From contig JBAJFG010000536.1 in NCBI GenBank assembly GCA_037903475.1, forward strand, positions 62,001-126,000: a stretch of 64,000 nucleotides of DNA, read 5' to 3'. This stretch comes from Ancylostoma caninum. Its lineage: Eukaryota > Nematoda > Chromadorea > Rhabditida > Ancylostomatidae. Every line of letters starts with the position of its first letter. Within the stretch, counting starts at the first letter, position 1. The position numbers and the translations under genes were made by a program. The notes under the pieces were generated by a model. It did not search any database. It saw only the letters and a program-made list of their open reading frames with translations, and had not been told where the DNA came from. This document shows, in pieces, positions 12,226-25,719 of this stretch.

Positions 12226-12403
12226 AGCTAATCCAGAGGTTGCCTGGCGCGTAGTAATTATCTTGCGAGATAAGTAATAAGCTGTTCATCGTATCCATTT
12301 ACCGTTCCTTCCTTGTAATAGGAAAAAGAAACCACTTTGTGGAAAAAATCTTAGACATTCGTGGATGGATGCTGTTTGGTCCCTCCCTATTCAGTTGCTG
12401 ACC

Positions 12404-12565
12404 TGTAGTAACACGTTCATTATCCGAATATCACAGACTACCACAATCCTGTTGCAACACGTCGGCTAACAGGTTGCTAACAGGGGATACCACTGACGTG
12501 TTGTAACACGTCCGCTATCCGGGTATCATAGGCTACCATTATCGGATTTTAACACGTCCACTATC
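12404..12565. repeat. Diverged two-unit tandem repeat
   Basis: Two copies of GTAACACGTYC-TATCCG-TATCA-AG-CTACCA about 95 bp apart. Otherwise unremarkable. Confidence 0.45.
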
Positions 12566-12843
12566 GAGAGTTTTGAGATTTTTGAGCTTCCAGGACGGTA
12601 AGTACGGCTAAAAGGGGGCTACAGTGGTTAAACCCCGGTCTCCGGGCTTACTTCGCTTCTTACACGCTGTTACCTTACAGCAAATGCTGCTGTTCGAGGG
12701 GTACCCTATCTTCGGATCTCTTTAATGAGGAATAATCGTGGCAGCTCTATCTTAACATGAAACAAAGATAGTCAAGCTTGTCTCATCGTTCATTTCAGAC
12801 TCTGAAGACGGCGATTTGCGAAACGTCAGCCAAAATAAACTTC

Positions 12844-13143
12844 TTAAAGGCAGGGTCTCACCTCTTTTTTGATTATGGATATCAACAGAATCTGAACAGC
12901 TCGACACGCTGAGCTCAACTATGTATATGATTTTTGTTAAAACTGTCAAAAATTCGTTTTTGAGGGACAAATTCAACTTGGCGCGGACGAGTTTCTTGGC
13001 GAAGAAGCGGCATGTTTTCCCATACACCTCAGTTGATCTCATTGATCGCACCGATGTTCGCATTACGGCCTGCCCGTGAAAGGGGAGGGGCGCCTCGTAC
13101 ACCGGCCGAGAATTTGATCTCTGAGGCGAGGCACTTCCTTTAA
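12844..13143. mobile_element. TTAA-flanked MITE
   Basis: Starts TTAAAGGCAGGGTCTCACCT and ends with AGGCACTTCCTTTAA, inverted with TTAA at both outer edges. A minus-strand open frame of 143 codons crosses the element (12,752-13,183), but its length is set by the repeat and no protein family is recognised. Confidence 0.7.
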
Positions 13144-13752
13144 CGACCTCGCACATAGTTGAAGCAAGAACTGGAAAAGTCATGTTTCTGCCACGGATTC
13201 CAGTAAGCGCGGGCTACGCGAGGATGCTTACCCAAGCTCATCCACAGATGCCTGAAGATGCATGCGCTTTTTGCGTCGGGCCCAACGATTCCACAGCGAT
13301 TTTCTCAATTCGCTCAGTGTCCGCTTCCTATTTATCTCACCTGAGCGATTGCTGTTCTTTGCCACCAGTTTAGACGGGCCTCATATAACCAGATGAATCC
13401 CACATGGCTCGTCTAGTCGAACCACGACTGAACCCTGATATCCAACCATTTGATCGTATACACCTTCTAGAAAGCTGGTCGCTGGTTTGCCTACACCATA
13501 GTTTCTCGGGTCATCCCCCATAGCATCCGAAGCGAGAAGAATTCAGGTCCTCATGCAAGGAAAAAACATTCAAATAATCAAAATTTATTTCTACAGACGA
13601 TGAGGAAGTACTGGATAGAATTAGTGAGAGTGAACGAGTCACTCCAGAGACAATGCGGGGGTCCTGCTGAGCGGTTGCAATACAGTGCCAGTGACGGAGC
13701 CAAGACTGAGAAAGCGTGACCTCAGATTCTGTGCACAAGTGGCAGTATTCGG
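13144..13752. other. No gene recognised
   Basis: No motif, repeat or splice structure supported, apart from sequence leading into the MITE at 13,753. Confidence 0.35.
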
Positions 13753-14161
13753 CTAGTTCTGTCCCAAATTTTTGAAAAACCTTTTCCACCCAAACTTCGT
13801 ACAGGATGAGAGGAATATTTGAGGAGCTAAACACGAATATCGCCAATATTTGGTATCGTAACCCCATTTTGTAGGGTTACGGCAGGTGTACTGTAGGCAT
13901 GGTATCCCGGAAGTCTCTCAAATTTTGTGCAGAGTGGTTGTTTCAGGCGCTGATCACGCTCATCAACATTATCTTGAAAGCCATTTTTATTTTCTTATCG
14001 AAATCGGCGCCTTTTCTAAATTTCCTACCGTATTCCTACGAAAATGAAGTCATGGTACAGAACGGATACGATATTCGTGTTCAGCTCCTTGAGTGACCCC
14101 CCCCCCCCTCTTTGCGAAGTTTGCAAAAAAAAAACTTCTCAAATACTTGGGACAGAACTAG
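13753..14161. mobile_element. MITE with CTAGTTCTGTCCCAA termini
   Basis: Inverted ends CTAGTTCTGTCCCAA (left) and TTGGGACAGAACTAG (right). Subterminal inverted blocks include CTAAACACGAATATC and GATATTCGTGTTCAG. A related left half is present at 59,235-59,313, where a Helitron has inserted, and a related element lies at 61,300-61,535. No coding capacity. Confidence 0.75.
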
Positions 14162-14307
14162 CTTTTCGTGTCCTCTACAAGGAAATCCAAACTGCCAGGT
14201 GAATACGGACCACTGCCGCATTCCTCGATCGATGTTTTGGTGACGCTCTCTGATGCTCTCTGCACGAGATGGCCACCATATGTGGCCCGAATGGCAACTC
14301 AGTAGCA

Positions 14308-14376
14308 ACCATCGGTTCCGCAGCAACGCAATAGCACCAATCGTTGCTGCGGAACGCAGTTGCAGTTGCTATTGCG
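14308..14376. repeat. Short inverted repeat, GTTGCTGCGG type
   Basis: TTCCGCAGCAACG is followed by its inverse CGTTGCTGCGGAA about 20 bp later, and GCAATAG is mirrored by CTATTGC. A possible small hairpin. It is similar in composition, but not clearly homologous, to the inverted repeat at 55.4 kb. Confidence 0.45.
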
Positions 14377-14639
14377 TCGCTAGTTATAAAAATGGGCGGA
14401 GTCGGTTCGCTTCCGATTCGAGGAATGTCTGAGTATATACTCTAACTACTCAAACCTTTGCACTTTACTTCTGTGCTATTGGGCTGGAGGCAGGGTGAAG
14501 CACGGGTGCGATTTGGAGCTCCCCAATACGTACCCCCCTTCCTTTTTTCCTTCCACATGGGCGTAAACCACGTCCATGATCTCGCCATTCTTGGTGGTAC
14601 ACAGTCTTTGCATTATAGTGAGCAATTAACCCATTGACG

Positions 14640-15279
14640 ACCGAGTGGCTCAGCGGTGAGCCGCGCTTTTTTGGTCGCGTGGGACCGCGCGGCTCACCGG
14701 TGAGCCGCGCTTTCGTTATCAACTTCTGAAACTCATTTCTGAACTATTTCGCAGTATTTCCATAGGGAATAAGCACAAAACTCTGAAGCAATGTCTTATA
14801 TATTTGTGGTTCAAGAAAGACTTCTGTTTTATTGTTGCAAATACCATGAAAAGGGAGGGATTTTGAAAACGAGGAAGATTGTGTTAAATTTCTTGTGTTG
14901 TGTGGAGGAATAATCCGTACAAAAGTCGCATTTCGTGTACAGAATCACTTTCGTTACATTTAGTATTTATTTCCTTAGTCGTCAAGCTAGAGCCATGCGA
15001 ACGTGCATACTCCTTGGACATTTCCTTATAACCCTAAAAATACCTTTTGCGAACTTCTTCCGGCCTCAAAGGAAGCAAGGACGTTGAGATTCTCCCTTTT
15101 CTGGTCCGATGATACTAGTAACCCTAGAGGTTTAGATCTTAAATTATTTTTGCCCAACTATCGATTCTGGTCCCAATTTTCTTATCGTAAAAGCGTGGAA
15201 CCATGCGGGCGCGGCGCTCTCGAAAGAGGCGTTGGTCCCACGCGCTAGACACGCGAAAATGCGTGCGGCCGTCAATGGG
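14640..15279. mobile_element. piggyBac-like MITE (TTAA target)
   Basis: The element begins CCCATTGACGACCG and ends CGGCCGTCAATGGG, with TTAA directly outside both ends (14,636-14,639 and 15,280-15,283). CCC...GGG termini with a duplicated TTAA are the hallmark of piggyBac superfamily elements. At 640 bp with no transposase it is non-autonomous. The left subterminal region has a GGCTCACCGGTGAGCC palindrome (about 14,691-14,706). Confidence 0.85.
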
Positions 15280-15575
15280 TTAAACAGCTTACATTATGTT
15301 TTTTATCAGTGTTCGGCCTCTCTCAACCCGTTACACAGATTCCAGACATCACAGTCAAACCTGCCAGTTTTAAGGAAACGGGTCCAACAAGTTTGAGCAT
15401 GTCGGACATACTAAACATAACACAAAGAAGAAGAGATCAGATCGCTAGAAAAGTGAACTTGTTTAAAAATCTTCGACATGCTTTAACACATTTTTACGTA
15501 GACATTCGTGTTGTCACTCCCTGCTCCCTCTTCGCTTTGAACGCTTTATGCGCATCTCCGTACTACTTCTGAATA

Positions 15576-15658
15576 CTGTAGAGTCCACCAAAGGGCAGGT
15601 GCGATAAGGGTGCAATACACGCACCTTCTCCGCACCTGCCCTGTGGTGGAAGCTACAG
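15576..15658. repeat. Hairpin-forming inverted repeat
   Basis: CTGTAGAGTCCACCA-AAGGGCAGGTGCG is mirrored by CGCACCTGCCCTGTGGTGG-AAGCTACAG, giving a stem of about 25 bp with a loop of about 30 bases. Origin unknown. Confidence 0.6.
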
Positions 15659-16486
15659 CGATCTTTTGCAATGGAGCGCGGAATCGCATAGGAGCGCGAA
15701 GTAGCTCCACAGGGGGTTTCAGCTGAACTTCGGTGCAATTTTTGCAATATTGAACCGATTTGCATAGATGGAATGAAACTTAGAAAATTTACCGTGATTG
15801 TTCACCTGTGGCGAGCAATACATACTAGTTTTACTAATTAATGCGTGTATAACTTATCACTATTACTCTGTGTTGCTATACCGATCTACTGTGATGGGAA
15901 ATTTTTGAAGTAACAGGTGAGATCGTACAGGTGTGGAACATCTCATCCACAGCTCGAATAATGTGTTAGGACGTGTACGTCGTTCCCTTCACTATGCTTC
16001 TCGAATAGAAGCAGTCGGACATTCTGCCGAAGTTGGTGCATAGGTGGGATAGTATAGCTATCGCAAGGCGAGGATCACTCATAAAGAAAAACACAACGTA
16101 CCTCTCCCCCTTTGCTTTTTCGCGTTGCTCCTCTAAATACGTAGGGGTGGTTTGAAATGTCGCACCTGTGCTTTACCCTGGCTGGAGGTAAAGTGGTTTA
16201 CAGTTCCCGGAAAAAGAGCTGCGAAGCGTCGCTCTGCACAGGCCCACTGAAGAAGCGCAGGGCCCCCATCGTCACGTGAGTGGGGGGGGGGGAGAGGAAG
16301 GGTATGACTGGCTGTCCCACCGACTTTGCCTGCCATCATTGAGCGCTTGGACGAAAATAAGTCTGCTCAAAGGGATGCCGATAGTGGTGTATGCCACAGG
16401 GGTTGCAAAAAATTATGCCAATGAAGAGTGCTGGATTTTTAAAGGCTGCATGATAGATCGATTTCGTAATCGTCGCATGACTCATC
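15659..16486. other. No gene recognised
   Basis: No supported feature in this stretch. Confidence 0.35.
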
Positions 16487-16757
16487 CACTCAGAAGTTTT
16501 TTCCATATTACATGCAACATTATTCCTACTTTGCGTGAACCGCGCAGCTTACGAAAAGCTTGCATGTAAGCTTTCAAAAATGTTGTATGTAAGCCTACAG
16601 AAATGTTGCATGTAAGCTTACAAAAAGGTTTCTGTGAGCTTTCACGTAACTTTTTGGAAACAGAAAAGACTTACATGTGACATTATCACTAGCTTGCGTG
16701 GTCTTCATGCAAGCTAGGAATAATGTCGCATGTAACATGGGAAAAACCTTCAGAGTG
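16487..16757. mobile_element. MITE with CACTCAGAAG termini
   Basis: The left end CACTCAGAAG-TTTTTTCC, then TTACATGCAACATTATTCCTA, is inverted at the right (TAGGAATAATGTCGCATGTAA, then GGGAAAAACCTTCAGAGTG). The interior contains degenerate AAGCTTGCATGTAAG repeats that also occur at 29,630-29,935. Confidence 0.7.
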
Positions 16758-17600
16758 CACAAGCCGTTCATTCAGAAATGAGTACTGTACCAATAAAAAA
16801 ATGAGTTACACATATTTCGGAACCCTTTTTAACGTGCAAGGCAGTTGAAAAAAAACACTGCAACTAACAATTTGGAACGTGCGCTACCTTTCAAAACCAA
16901 CTACGCGAGGATGCACTACTTCACTTTTCACCATATGTAGAGTCTCAACTCAACTATGTAGAGACACTTGTACCATGTATGTTGGCGCTCATGATCAGCC
17001 ATCTTTCTCGGTCATTATCGGCCACTGCGGGTAAGGCATCTGCCTGGCCACTAAGTGGCGGCAGCACGGTATCATTGCAATGAGAATTTTTTTCGAAGTG
17101 TAGCTGAGTACTTACAACCACAAAAACAGCTTGTCAACAAGCATTTGGACCTACAGGTTAGAGGCCTTGTAAACTCGTCGATAATTTATTCTCGGTTTTT
17201 CTTCACTAACGTGTCAGCTTTGCAATATTGCCCAAAGTAAGACATTTGGAGTATATCGGGGCTGACCTTCAAGTGACAGCAAGCGCTTTCCTAGAATTGA
17301 ACCATGGTAACCATTGCCCTGGTAAACTCAATGGGTGCGTCGCATGCTACGCGGGCACGAGAAATTGACTCTCTTGGAGACAGGTTCTTTGGCTAAGTTG
17401 TTGCCGACAACGTGTTCGGCCAAAACGTTGCTGGCAAGTTGTTTTTGGGAAAGTTGGTCGACAACTTCTTTTTCCTTTTCTTTGTCACCAAGTTATAGGA
17501 AGAAAAGCTTGCCGACAACTTGGTTTTACTGCTGGATCAAGCAATTTACCAAGAGAGGTCGCCTGGCGGGGGAGGGGGTGATTATGAAAATCGTAAGGTA
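16758..17600. other. No gene recognised; GTTGCCGACAAC-type repeat at its end
   Basis: 17,380-17,530 carries AAGTTGTTGCCGACAACG, GTCGACAACTT and AAGCTTGCCGACAACTTGG blocks related to the foldback element at 1,530. Nothing else supported. Confidence 0.4.
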
Positions 17601-17623
17601 AAGAAGGCGGGAAAATTCCCTCT

Positions 17624-20113
17624 TTGATCAGAGCGATCCCAACCGCAGCAGTACCACCAGAAGACACGAACATCACTGCGGGAGATGTGGACCTGAATGG
17701 CCACGTAGGAGTGACGAAAGACGGCTACAAGTGTCACGGTGGCTTCGGATACGGGGTGCGCAACGACGATGGTGAGCGTATACTCGACTACGCCGAGTCT
17801 CACAATCTTGTCATAGCGAACACGAAGTTCCGAAAGCGAATATCCCACCTTGTTACTTTCTACAGTGGTGGCAACAAGACACAGATCGATTACGTCCTCG
17901 TGAAGTACCGAGACCAGAAGCTTGTCACGGACGCAAAAGTTGTGCCTCACGAGAAGGTCACGTCCGAGCATCGACCGCTAATCTGCACCATGAAAATCAC
18001 TCCGCCAAATCAGAGGCGCGTCGAGCGATGTGGCCCGGCTCGATTCAGGTGGTGGAGACTAAGAGAGAGACAATTAGCTGTCATCTCCAAGATCAAGTTG
18101 CCACCTGTCGTAGATAACGTAGATGAGACATGGCAAGGGGCAACCAATAATATCCTTGCAGCAGCTCGTTCCGAACTTGGCACTACCAAACCAGACCAAT
18201 GGAAGATCGAAAGAAAGACTTGGCTTTGGACGGAGGAAGTGAGAACGAAAGTCCGCGAAAAGGAGCGTTTGTACCATCTCTTCCTTGACAATAAAACGGC
18301 AGGCAACTGGAGCAGTTACAGGGAGGCGAAGAGGGCTGCTAAGAAGGCCGTGGCCGCTGCGAAAGCGGCTCATTACGATGAAGTCTGTAAGAAGTTGGAT
18401 TCGAAAGACGGTGAGCACTTCATTTACCGACTTGCGAAGTCGCGTCAGCGCCAAGCAGACGACGTCGAGAAGTTTCACGGCGTTAACGATGAACAAGGCC
18501 ATCTTCTCATGGGCCGCAAGATGGCGACGCAACGATGGAGGGATTATTTTAAGAAAGTCTCCACGGAAGAGTTTGCGCATCCTTCTGTTCCAGAAATCCC
18601 GCCCACCTTCGGACCGGTACGGCCGATCACCATCGAAGAGACCATGTTTGCATTGAAACGTACGAAGCTAGGCAAGGCGACTGGTCCAGATGATATGGCA
18701 GCGGAAGTGTGGAAGGCACAGGGTTGGAGCTCCGCTGAATGGTTGACGAAATTTTTCAACTTAGTCATACCGGAGAAGAAGGTGCCGAGGACTGGCAACG
18801 AAGCATCATCATCCCGATCTGGAAAGGTAAGGGCAGTCCTGCAGATTGCGCGAACTATAGGCCAATCCGTCTGTTGTCGCATACCATGAAGATCTTCGAG
18901 CGTATCATTGATCGCCGGATTCGTGAAATCGTTCAACTATCTCCGAACCAGTGCGGTTTTGTACCCGGATGCGGCAGTACCGATGCCATCCATGCTGCCC
19001 GTCTCCTGATCGAGAAGCATCGTAAGAAGAAACGGCCACTGCACCTAGCGTTCCTCGACCTAGAGAAGGCCTTCGATCACGTTCCGCACGAAGTAATCTG
19101 GTACGCAATGCCGCTCCAAGGCTTTCCAGAGGAGCTTCTCAGATGGGTGCAGATGCTTTACACCGATCATAGGAGTAAAGTGCACGCGGCAGCCGGCACA
19201 TCGACAGAGTCCCCATAACCGTTGGCGTACACCAAGGCTCAGCTCTCTCTCCGCTCCTTTTCATCGTTGTCATGGATGCCCTCACAAAGGACCTTCAAAG
19301 ACCGGTGCCTTGGACGCTGTTGTATGCCGACGACTTAATGCTAGCATCTGAAGACAAGGGTGAGCTTGAACGGCAGACGCAAGCGTGGAGTGACCGACTG
19401 GCATGGTTTGGCCTTCGCCTCAACATTAAGAAGACCGTGTATCTGACCACCGACGAACACGAGCCCGGCACTATTAAAGTTAATGGCATGAATCTCAAGA
19501 GAGCAACTGCGTTCAAATACCGCGGTTCAATGGTCTCATCGGACGGCAGTCTTGCTCATGAGATGATCGCACGCGTTAACGCTGCGTGGCTGAAGTGGCG
19601 CTCACTGACTGGTGTGCTGTGCGACAAGAGCATCCGAGACCGCCTGAAGTCGAAGATCTACCGAACAGTGGTACGCCCGGTCGCGCTCTATGGTGCCGAA
19701 TGTTGGCCTGCCACCATAGAAATGGAGCGTCGAATCAACGTCATGGAAACAAGGATGCTGCGGTGGATGGGTGGCATTACGCAGCTGGATCGCTTCTGCA
19801 ACCAGGACATATGGCAGCGATTTGGAGTTACTGCGATAGCCGACAAGCTCCGTGAGGCGCGTCTGCGACGGTTCGGTCACGTTCTCCGTGTTGATGGCGA
19901 TAAAGTCTGTAGGATTGGCTTCAATCTAGAAGTACCAGGAAAGCGACCGAAAGGACGACCAAAACAAAGATGGCTTGACACTCTGCACGCCGACCTCAAG
20001 CTGGTTAGGATCCATCCCGACCAGGCGCACGAGAGGGCAATATGGCGTCAAAGGATCAGCAAAGCGGACCCCGCTACGAAAAGGGGAAAAACGCTAGGAA
20101 GAAGAAGAAGATT
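17624..20113 (+). mobile_element. RTE-clade non-LTR retrotransposon, 5'-truncated, two frameshifts
   Basis: Encodes the C-terminal part of an apurinic-type endonuclease followed by a reverse transcriptase, the single-polyprotein layout of RTE elements. Visible endonuclease motifs are GDVDLNGHVG (in place of the usual GDFNAHVG) and SEHRPL. Reverse transcriptase motifs follow in order: ANYRPIRLL, FLDLEKAFDHVPH (catalytic Asp), HQGSALSPLLF, YADD at 19,323-19,334, and GLRLNIKKT. Only about the last third of the endonuclease remains, as expected from incomplete target-primed reverse transcription. Two single-base deletions break the frame, one after 18,786 (before EDW) and one at 19,214/19,215 (before ITVGVHQG). 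Otherwise the frame is open, so the copy is fairly young but cannot make the enzyme. Sequence after about 20,113 looks like the short 3' tail. An alpha Helitron lies 120 bp downstream. Confidence 0.93.
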
Positions 20114-20232
20114 AGAGCGAACCCCGTTCATGCCTCGCGAAGATACTAGTTCTGCAAACGCTTCAATATGCTCTTTTCTTTCAGCACCAAGGCGAACACT
20201 TTCTTCTCAAGCTTTGACGTTTTATTTGACTA

Positions 20233-21149
<917 letters not shown>

Positions 21150-22240
21150 TAAATCGAATCCAAGGCACTGGTAATTATGTAACTCATAACGGAATTCAGT
21201 GGATGGTGTTTTAGGATACTTGGACATCACTTGGTACTCCCAGAATCAAACCTTATGAGGATGCAAAACTTCACGACTTCTCTTTCGGTAGTACTTTTTC
21301 ATGGCGATGAGATCTCACATGACACGACCACAAATTTTTTTTCTAAATTTAAGGTTTACTTTTTAATTTAAGGTCTGAGGAAAGACAGTCAATAATTGTC
21401 AAATCAGAAGGTCGTATTAAGACGACCCTAGGCATAGGAAAGGATCAGGTGAGTGCGGACCAGTGACTAGTTGACGAATCTAATCGACATGAAAGTCTCC
21501 TGGCCACTAACTTTGGAGGGAACGCGGCATTTTGACAGAGAATTATCTAAATTTAGTATGTGCTTTAGTGAGAAGCCCATTCTAATTCTCAAAGCTAGAC
21601 CAACTACTTGGAATTAGGAAAATGGGGACTCTTCAGCAATACGACGGCAACAGACTCTGATTACTAACACAAACCGTCGCTGGTGCCGCACACCGGTTGG
21701 AGCCTCCGCGTGAAGCGAGCCCTGCTTTGCTTTGCACAGAGCAGGAAGAAGTACTAGATTAGAAAATAGAAGTAGTAATTAAAGGTAAGAGATGCAAATC
21801 TGACTTGGATACCGTTTCCTCCATTCTCATTTTCTTCTCGACCTACTCAGGCAATTGGACTGTCAAACAGCAGGTCGAACTCTCATCGTCCCCGGCCATT
21901 TTTTGAATTGTGGGAGCGTGTATCGACGTTCTGGTTTAGTAGAACGTGCTGCTTATGAGCCCCCACGTGCTGCTTCGTTTTCATCTTGACTTTCTTAAAG
22001 CGATGGCGAGTGTTTATGAGTTCTCATAATAGAGCAACCAGGGCAATTTGTACTACATGCATGCGTTAGTCGCGCATCAGGCTTAAGTTTGGGGGGGGGG
22101 GAATATCCACGAGGACAGAACACAAATAGCAATCTGTTCTAGATGCGTACTACAGGGTGCCACAAAAATATTCATAGTAACTTTAACGACTACTACAACG
22201 TCATAGATACAATCATCTTACTGAGGTGCAAACAACTTTC
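21150..22240. other. No gene recognised
   Basis: No supported gene, repeat or splice structure. A poly-G run lies at 22,090-22,101. Confidence 0.4.
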
Positions 22241-22377
22241 GGTAATTGAAAGAACTTCACTTGTCTGAACATGACAGAAGTGGCCCAGAACTCCTGTGAA
22301 GGTGAAAATCGAAATTTGCCACATTTTTGGACATAACTAGACGCGCTGAACACGATGGTGTAGTTATTTTCCGCTTT
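22240..22377 (-). repeat. Inverted fragment of the beta Helitron 5' region
   Basis: ATGACAGAAGTGG-CC, CCTGTGAAGGTGAAAATCG, ACATAACTAGACGCGCTGAA is the reverse complement of the stretch just downstream of the GT tract (22,675-22,770). The GT microsatellite is therefore the centre of a head-to-head inverted duplication. Confidence 0.65.
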
Positions 22378-22401
22378 TCGTGGCTGGTTAATTGGCGGAG
22401 T

Positions 22402-22665
<264 letters not shown>

Positions 22666-22865
22666 CCTACACCAATGTGTTCATCGCGTTGAGTTATGTA
22701 CGAAAATGTGGTAAATTTTGATTTTTACCTTGATTTACAGGAGTTTCGAGCCACTTTTGTCATGTTCAGAAATGTTAATGGCCGGCAGTTGTTTTCACCA
22801 CGGTCGGAATGAATGAGATAAGCTTATAATCACAGAAGCATATAAAAGGATAGAGACGGGTAGTA

Positions 22866-23789
22866 TCATGACTTATAATAACGGGCTTAGTCTGTCTGTC
22901 ACGTGTGTGTGTCAGTGTGTGTGAAACGAAATTCGAGGGCGTGGCCTACAGTGAAGACAATGTTCTACACCGGAAAACACCTGGAGTCGGGTCCAACGGT
23001 GTGATAAGGGTGCGCCGGCGTCCAAAAGTGGGGAAACGCCTGGAGTCGGGTCCAACGGTGTGATAAGAGTGCGCCGGCGTCCAAAAGTGAGGAAACGCCG
23101 GGAGTCGGGTCCAACGATGTGATAAGAGTGCGCCGGCGTCCAAAAGTGGGGGAACGCCTGGAGTCGAGTCCAACGGTGTGATAAGGGTGCGCTGGCGTCC
23201 AAAAGTGGGGAAACGCCTGGAGCGGGTCAAACGATGTGATAAGGGTGCACCGGCGTCCACAAGTAATAGGAATTCGCTAGGCGGGTCTATTTCTGCATGA
23301 GGGGTATGCTTATCCTGTTTTGGGGGACCCTCCTACCTAAATCACCTAGATGTACATTGTTTCCCTTCAGATCCGTGTTCTCTTCCCATTCCGTTTGTGT
23401 CTGAATGAACCACTCCTTCCTTTCCGTTTATATACACCGGTGGACCCTTATCCCTTGAATTACCACAACAACCAGTTAAGTCTAAATCATTTCAAGATAA
23501 CATTTGCACTGAATTGGTTACACTCAATTCTTGACGGCTACTAACTTCGCTCATATGGAAGAGCATAACTTCGTTCATATGGGAGAAAGCCACCACCTAT
23601 GGGATCAAAGGTTTCTCAGGAGAGCGAGAGAAGTGAAGAAAATGTTGTACACCGGATCCATTGCGTAGAAGGATGCAGATTTTATCAATCCATCTACGCT
23701 TTTGTGTTTGCTTTCAATTTGTAGTATGCGAGCGAAGCGAGCACCAGTAGAAGTCTGGAAGTCCGGCGTCAGCCGGACGGCCAGACTGG
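22866..23789 (+). mobile_element. Helitron, alpha class (copy 5), complete
   Basis: 5' TCATGACTTATAATAACGGG at 22866 preceded by A. A short GT run and the GAAACGAAATTCGAGGGC motif follow. Then come about five 57-58 bp minisatellite units (22,985-23,265), the CTGAATGAACCACTCC...TTATATACACCGGTGG segment, and the 3' hairpin ending CTGG at 23,789 before host T. 924 bp, no coding capacity. It is the cleanest alpha reference copy in the window. Confidence 0.92.
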
Positions 23790-24369
23790 TGCCTTTATAA
23801 CGAAGAGGAGGAACGAGGCGGACGACGGATGAGGATTAGGCCATAGGGTGTGCTAGAGGTGTGTCGTCGGTATGATAAGGATGCTCTGGCGCCCATAAGC
23901 GGGGAAACGCATGGATTCGGGTCCAACAGTGTGATAACGGTGCATCAGGGTCTAAATGCAGGGAAACGCCTGGAGACGGGTCCAACGGTGTGATAAGGGT
24001 GCACCGGCGTCCAAAAAAAGGGGGAACGCCTGGATCGGCGTCTTAAAGTGAAGCAACACATGGAGACGAGTCCCAATGGTGAGATAAGGGTGCGCTGGAG
24101 CTCAAGTCCAACCCCAATTTGTACTGATTTGGTCACATTTTACTTTTTACGTCCACCAGCGAACCGGAATGCGTCGCCACAAATGGTTGGAAAGGAGTTG
24201 TCCATAATGGGCCAATGGTTCCATGAGTCGCGGTGAAGACTACTTCACTGTGGTTAGTGTCTGTTCATCCAACTGCATTAATCTTATCTGTGGACACTAG
24301 AAATATGCGAACGAAGCGAGCACGAAAAGAAGCCTGAGAGTCCGGCGTTAGCCCGGACGATCAGGCTGG

Positions 24370-25165
24370 TAGTTGGAATAAATGAGATAGGCCTGTGATT
24401 ACAGAATCGCATAAAAGGAAAGAGACGGATAGGGTGCCCTTACAACGAAGAGGAGGAACCAGGCGGAAGAGGATGACATGGATGAGGGTTGCGCCCGCAC
24501 AGATGGTGGAGAAGGTGACATGAAACGACCCTATAGCTATGTCAGAGGTGCGTCGGCGCTCGGTAAGGGAAGAGTTGCCGTTGAGGGAAGAACAGCAGCG
24601 AGAGTGATGCGTCGGCGCTCATAGGTGGAGAAACGGGTCCAATGGTGTGATAAGGGTGGGCCGGCGTCCACAAGTAAAAGAAACTCGCTACGCGGATCTA
24701 TTTCTGCATAAGGGGTACGCTTATCCTGTTAGGCGAACCCTCCTACCTAAATCACCTAGGTGTACAGTGTTTCCTTTCGTATCCTTGTCCTTTTCTCATT
24801 CCGTTTGTGTCTGAATGAGCCACTCCTTCCTCTCCGTTTATACACACCGGTGGACCCTTATCGCTTGAATTACCCCAACAACCAGTTGAGCCTAAATCAT
24901 TTCAAGATAGCATTTGCACTGAATTGGTTGCGCTCAATTATTCACGGCCACTAACTTCGGTCAGATGGGAGGCATAACTTCGTTCATATGGGGGAAAGTT
25001 ACCACCTACGGGATCAAGGGCTTTTCAGGAGAGCGATAGAACTGCCTGGGAGGATACGGATTTTATAAATCCATTTACACTTTTGTGTTTGCTTTCAACG
25101 TGCAGTATGCGAGCGAAGCGAGCATCAAAAGAAGTCAGGAAGTCCGGCGTTAGCCGGATGGTTAT
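24370..25165 (+). mobile_element. Helitron remnant missing both termini (copy 6)
   Basis: Runs from GGAATAAATGAGATAGGC through a degraded minisatellite (24,600-24,680) and the shared 3' segment. It stops within the hairpin: the inner stem GTCCGGCGTTAGCCGGA is present but the outer arm and CTGG are lost. Confidence 0.7.
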
Positions 25166-25349
25166 TACAGTAATTTTTGACGACTAAGTAACAATTGTCG
25201 TTCTATCACTCATTTCGGATTCGGTCTCGTTTTGTCTTGATACGCTCGCGGCAACTGCACGCGAATGCATCCACGGTGCGCCGCAGGTAGTCCGCATCGA
25301 TACTGTTTCATTCACGGATCAGAGCAGGTTTCTGAGAAGCGATATTCTT

Positions 25350-25630
25350 TTGAGGCTTAGCACAGGCTCTCGCTTGCAACACTCTTCATACTTATTGACA
25401 AAAGAAATCCGGACTATTCCGTGGCCAGTCTTGGGAAGAAGTGAAATGGCGAAGATTTTTTTTGGCATCACTGTTGCACTTGGCGAGCGTCATGGGCTGG
25501 TGCTGAACTCTGTTAAAACATGTATGTATTGTTTTCCAAACGAGAATTTAACACTGGGAGGACACAAAAAATAAACTCTGTACCGCTTGAAAAACGCACA
25601 AAAATATTAGGAAAAAAATTATCAATACTG
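25350..25630 (+). pseudogene. Possible non-LTR reverse transcriptase fragment
   Basis: A + strand frame at about 25,445-25,570 reads GLVLNSVKT followed, across a frameshift, by INSVPLEKRTKILGKKLS. G-L-x-L-N-x-x-K-T followed 30-40 residues later by a LG-containing stretch is the pattern of the region after the YADD box in LINE reverse transcriptases. No YADD box was found upstream, so this is a short, weakly supported remnant. Confidence 0.3.
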
Positions 25631-25719
25631 TTTCCGCACCCTATAGATGTCTAGACAGACCCGCGTACGTCTACATGGTAAAGAATAGGGTCAGTCGCTG
25701 ACTTCGACATAAATACCAA

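Noticed and set aside
24968..24990. ATAACTTCGTTCATATG resembles the start of a loxP arm
   Set aside because: The spacer and second arm are absent. The motif is part of the Helitron body and recurs in several copies.
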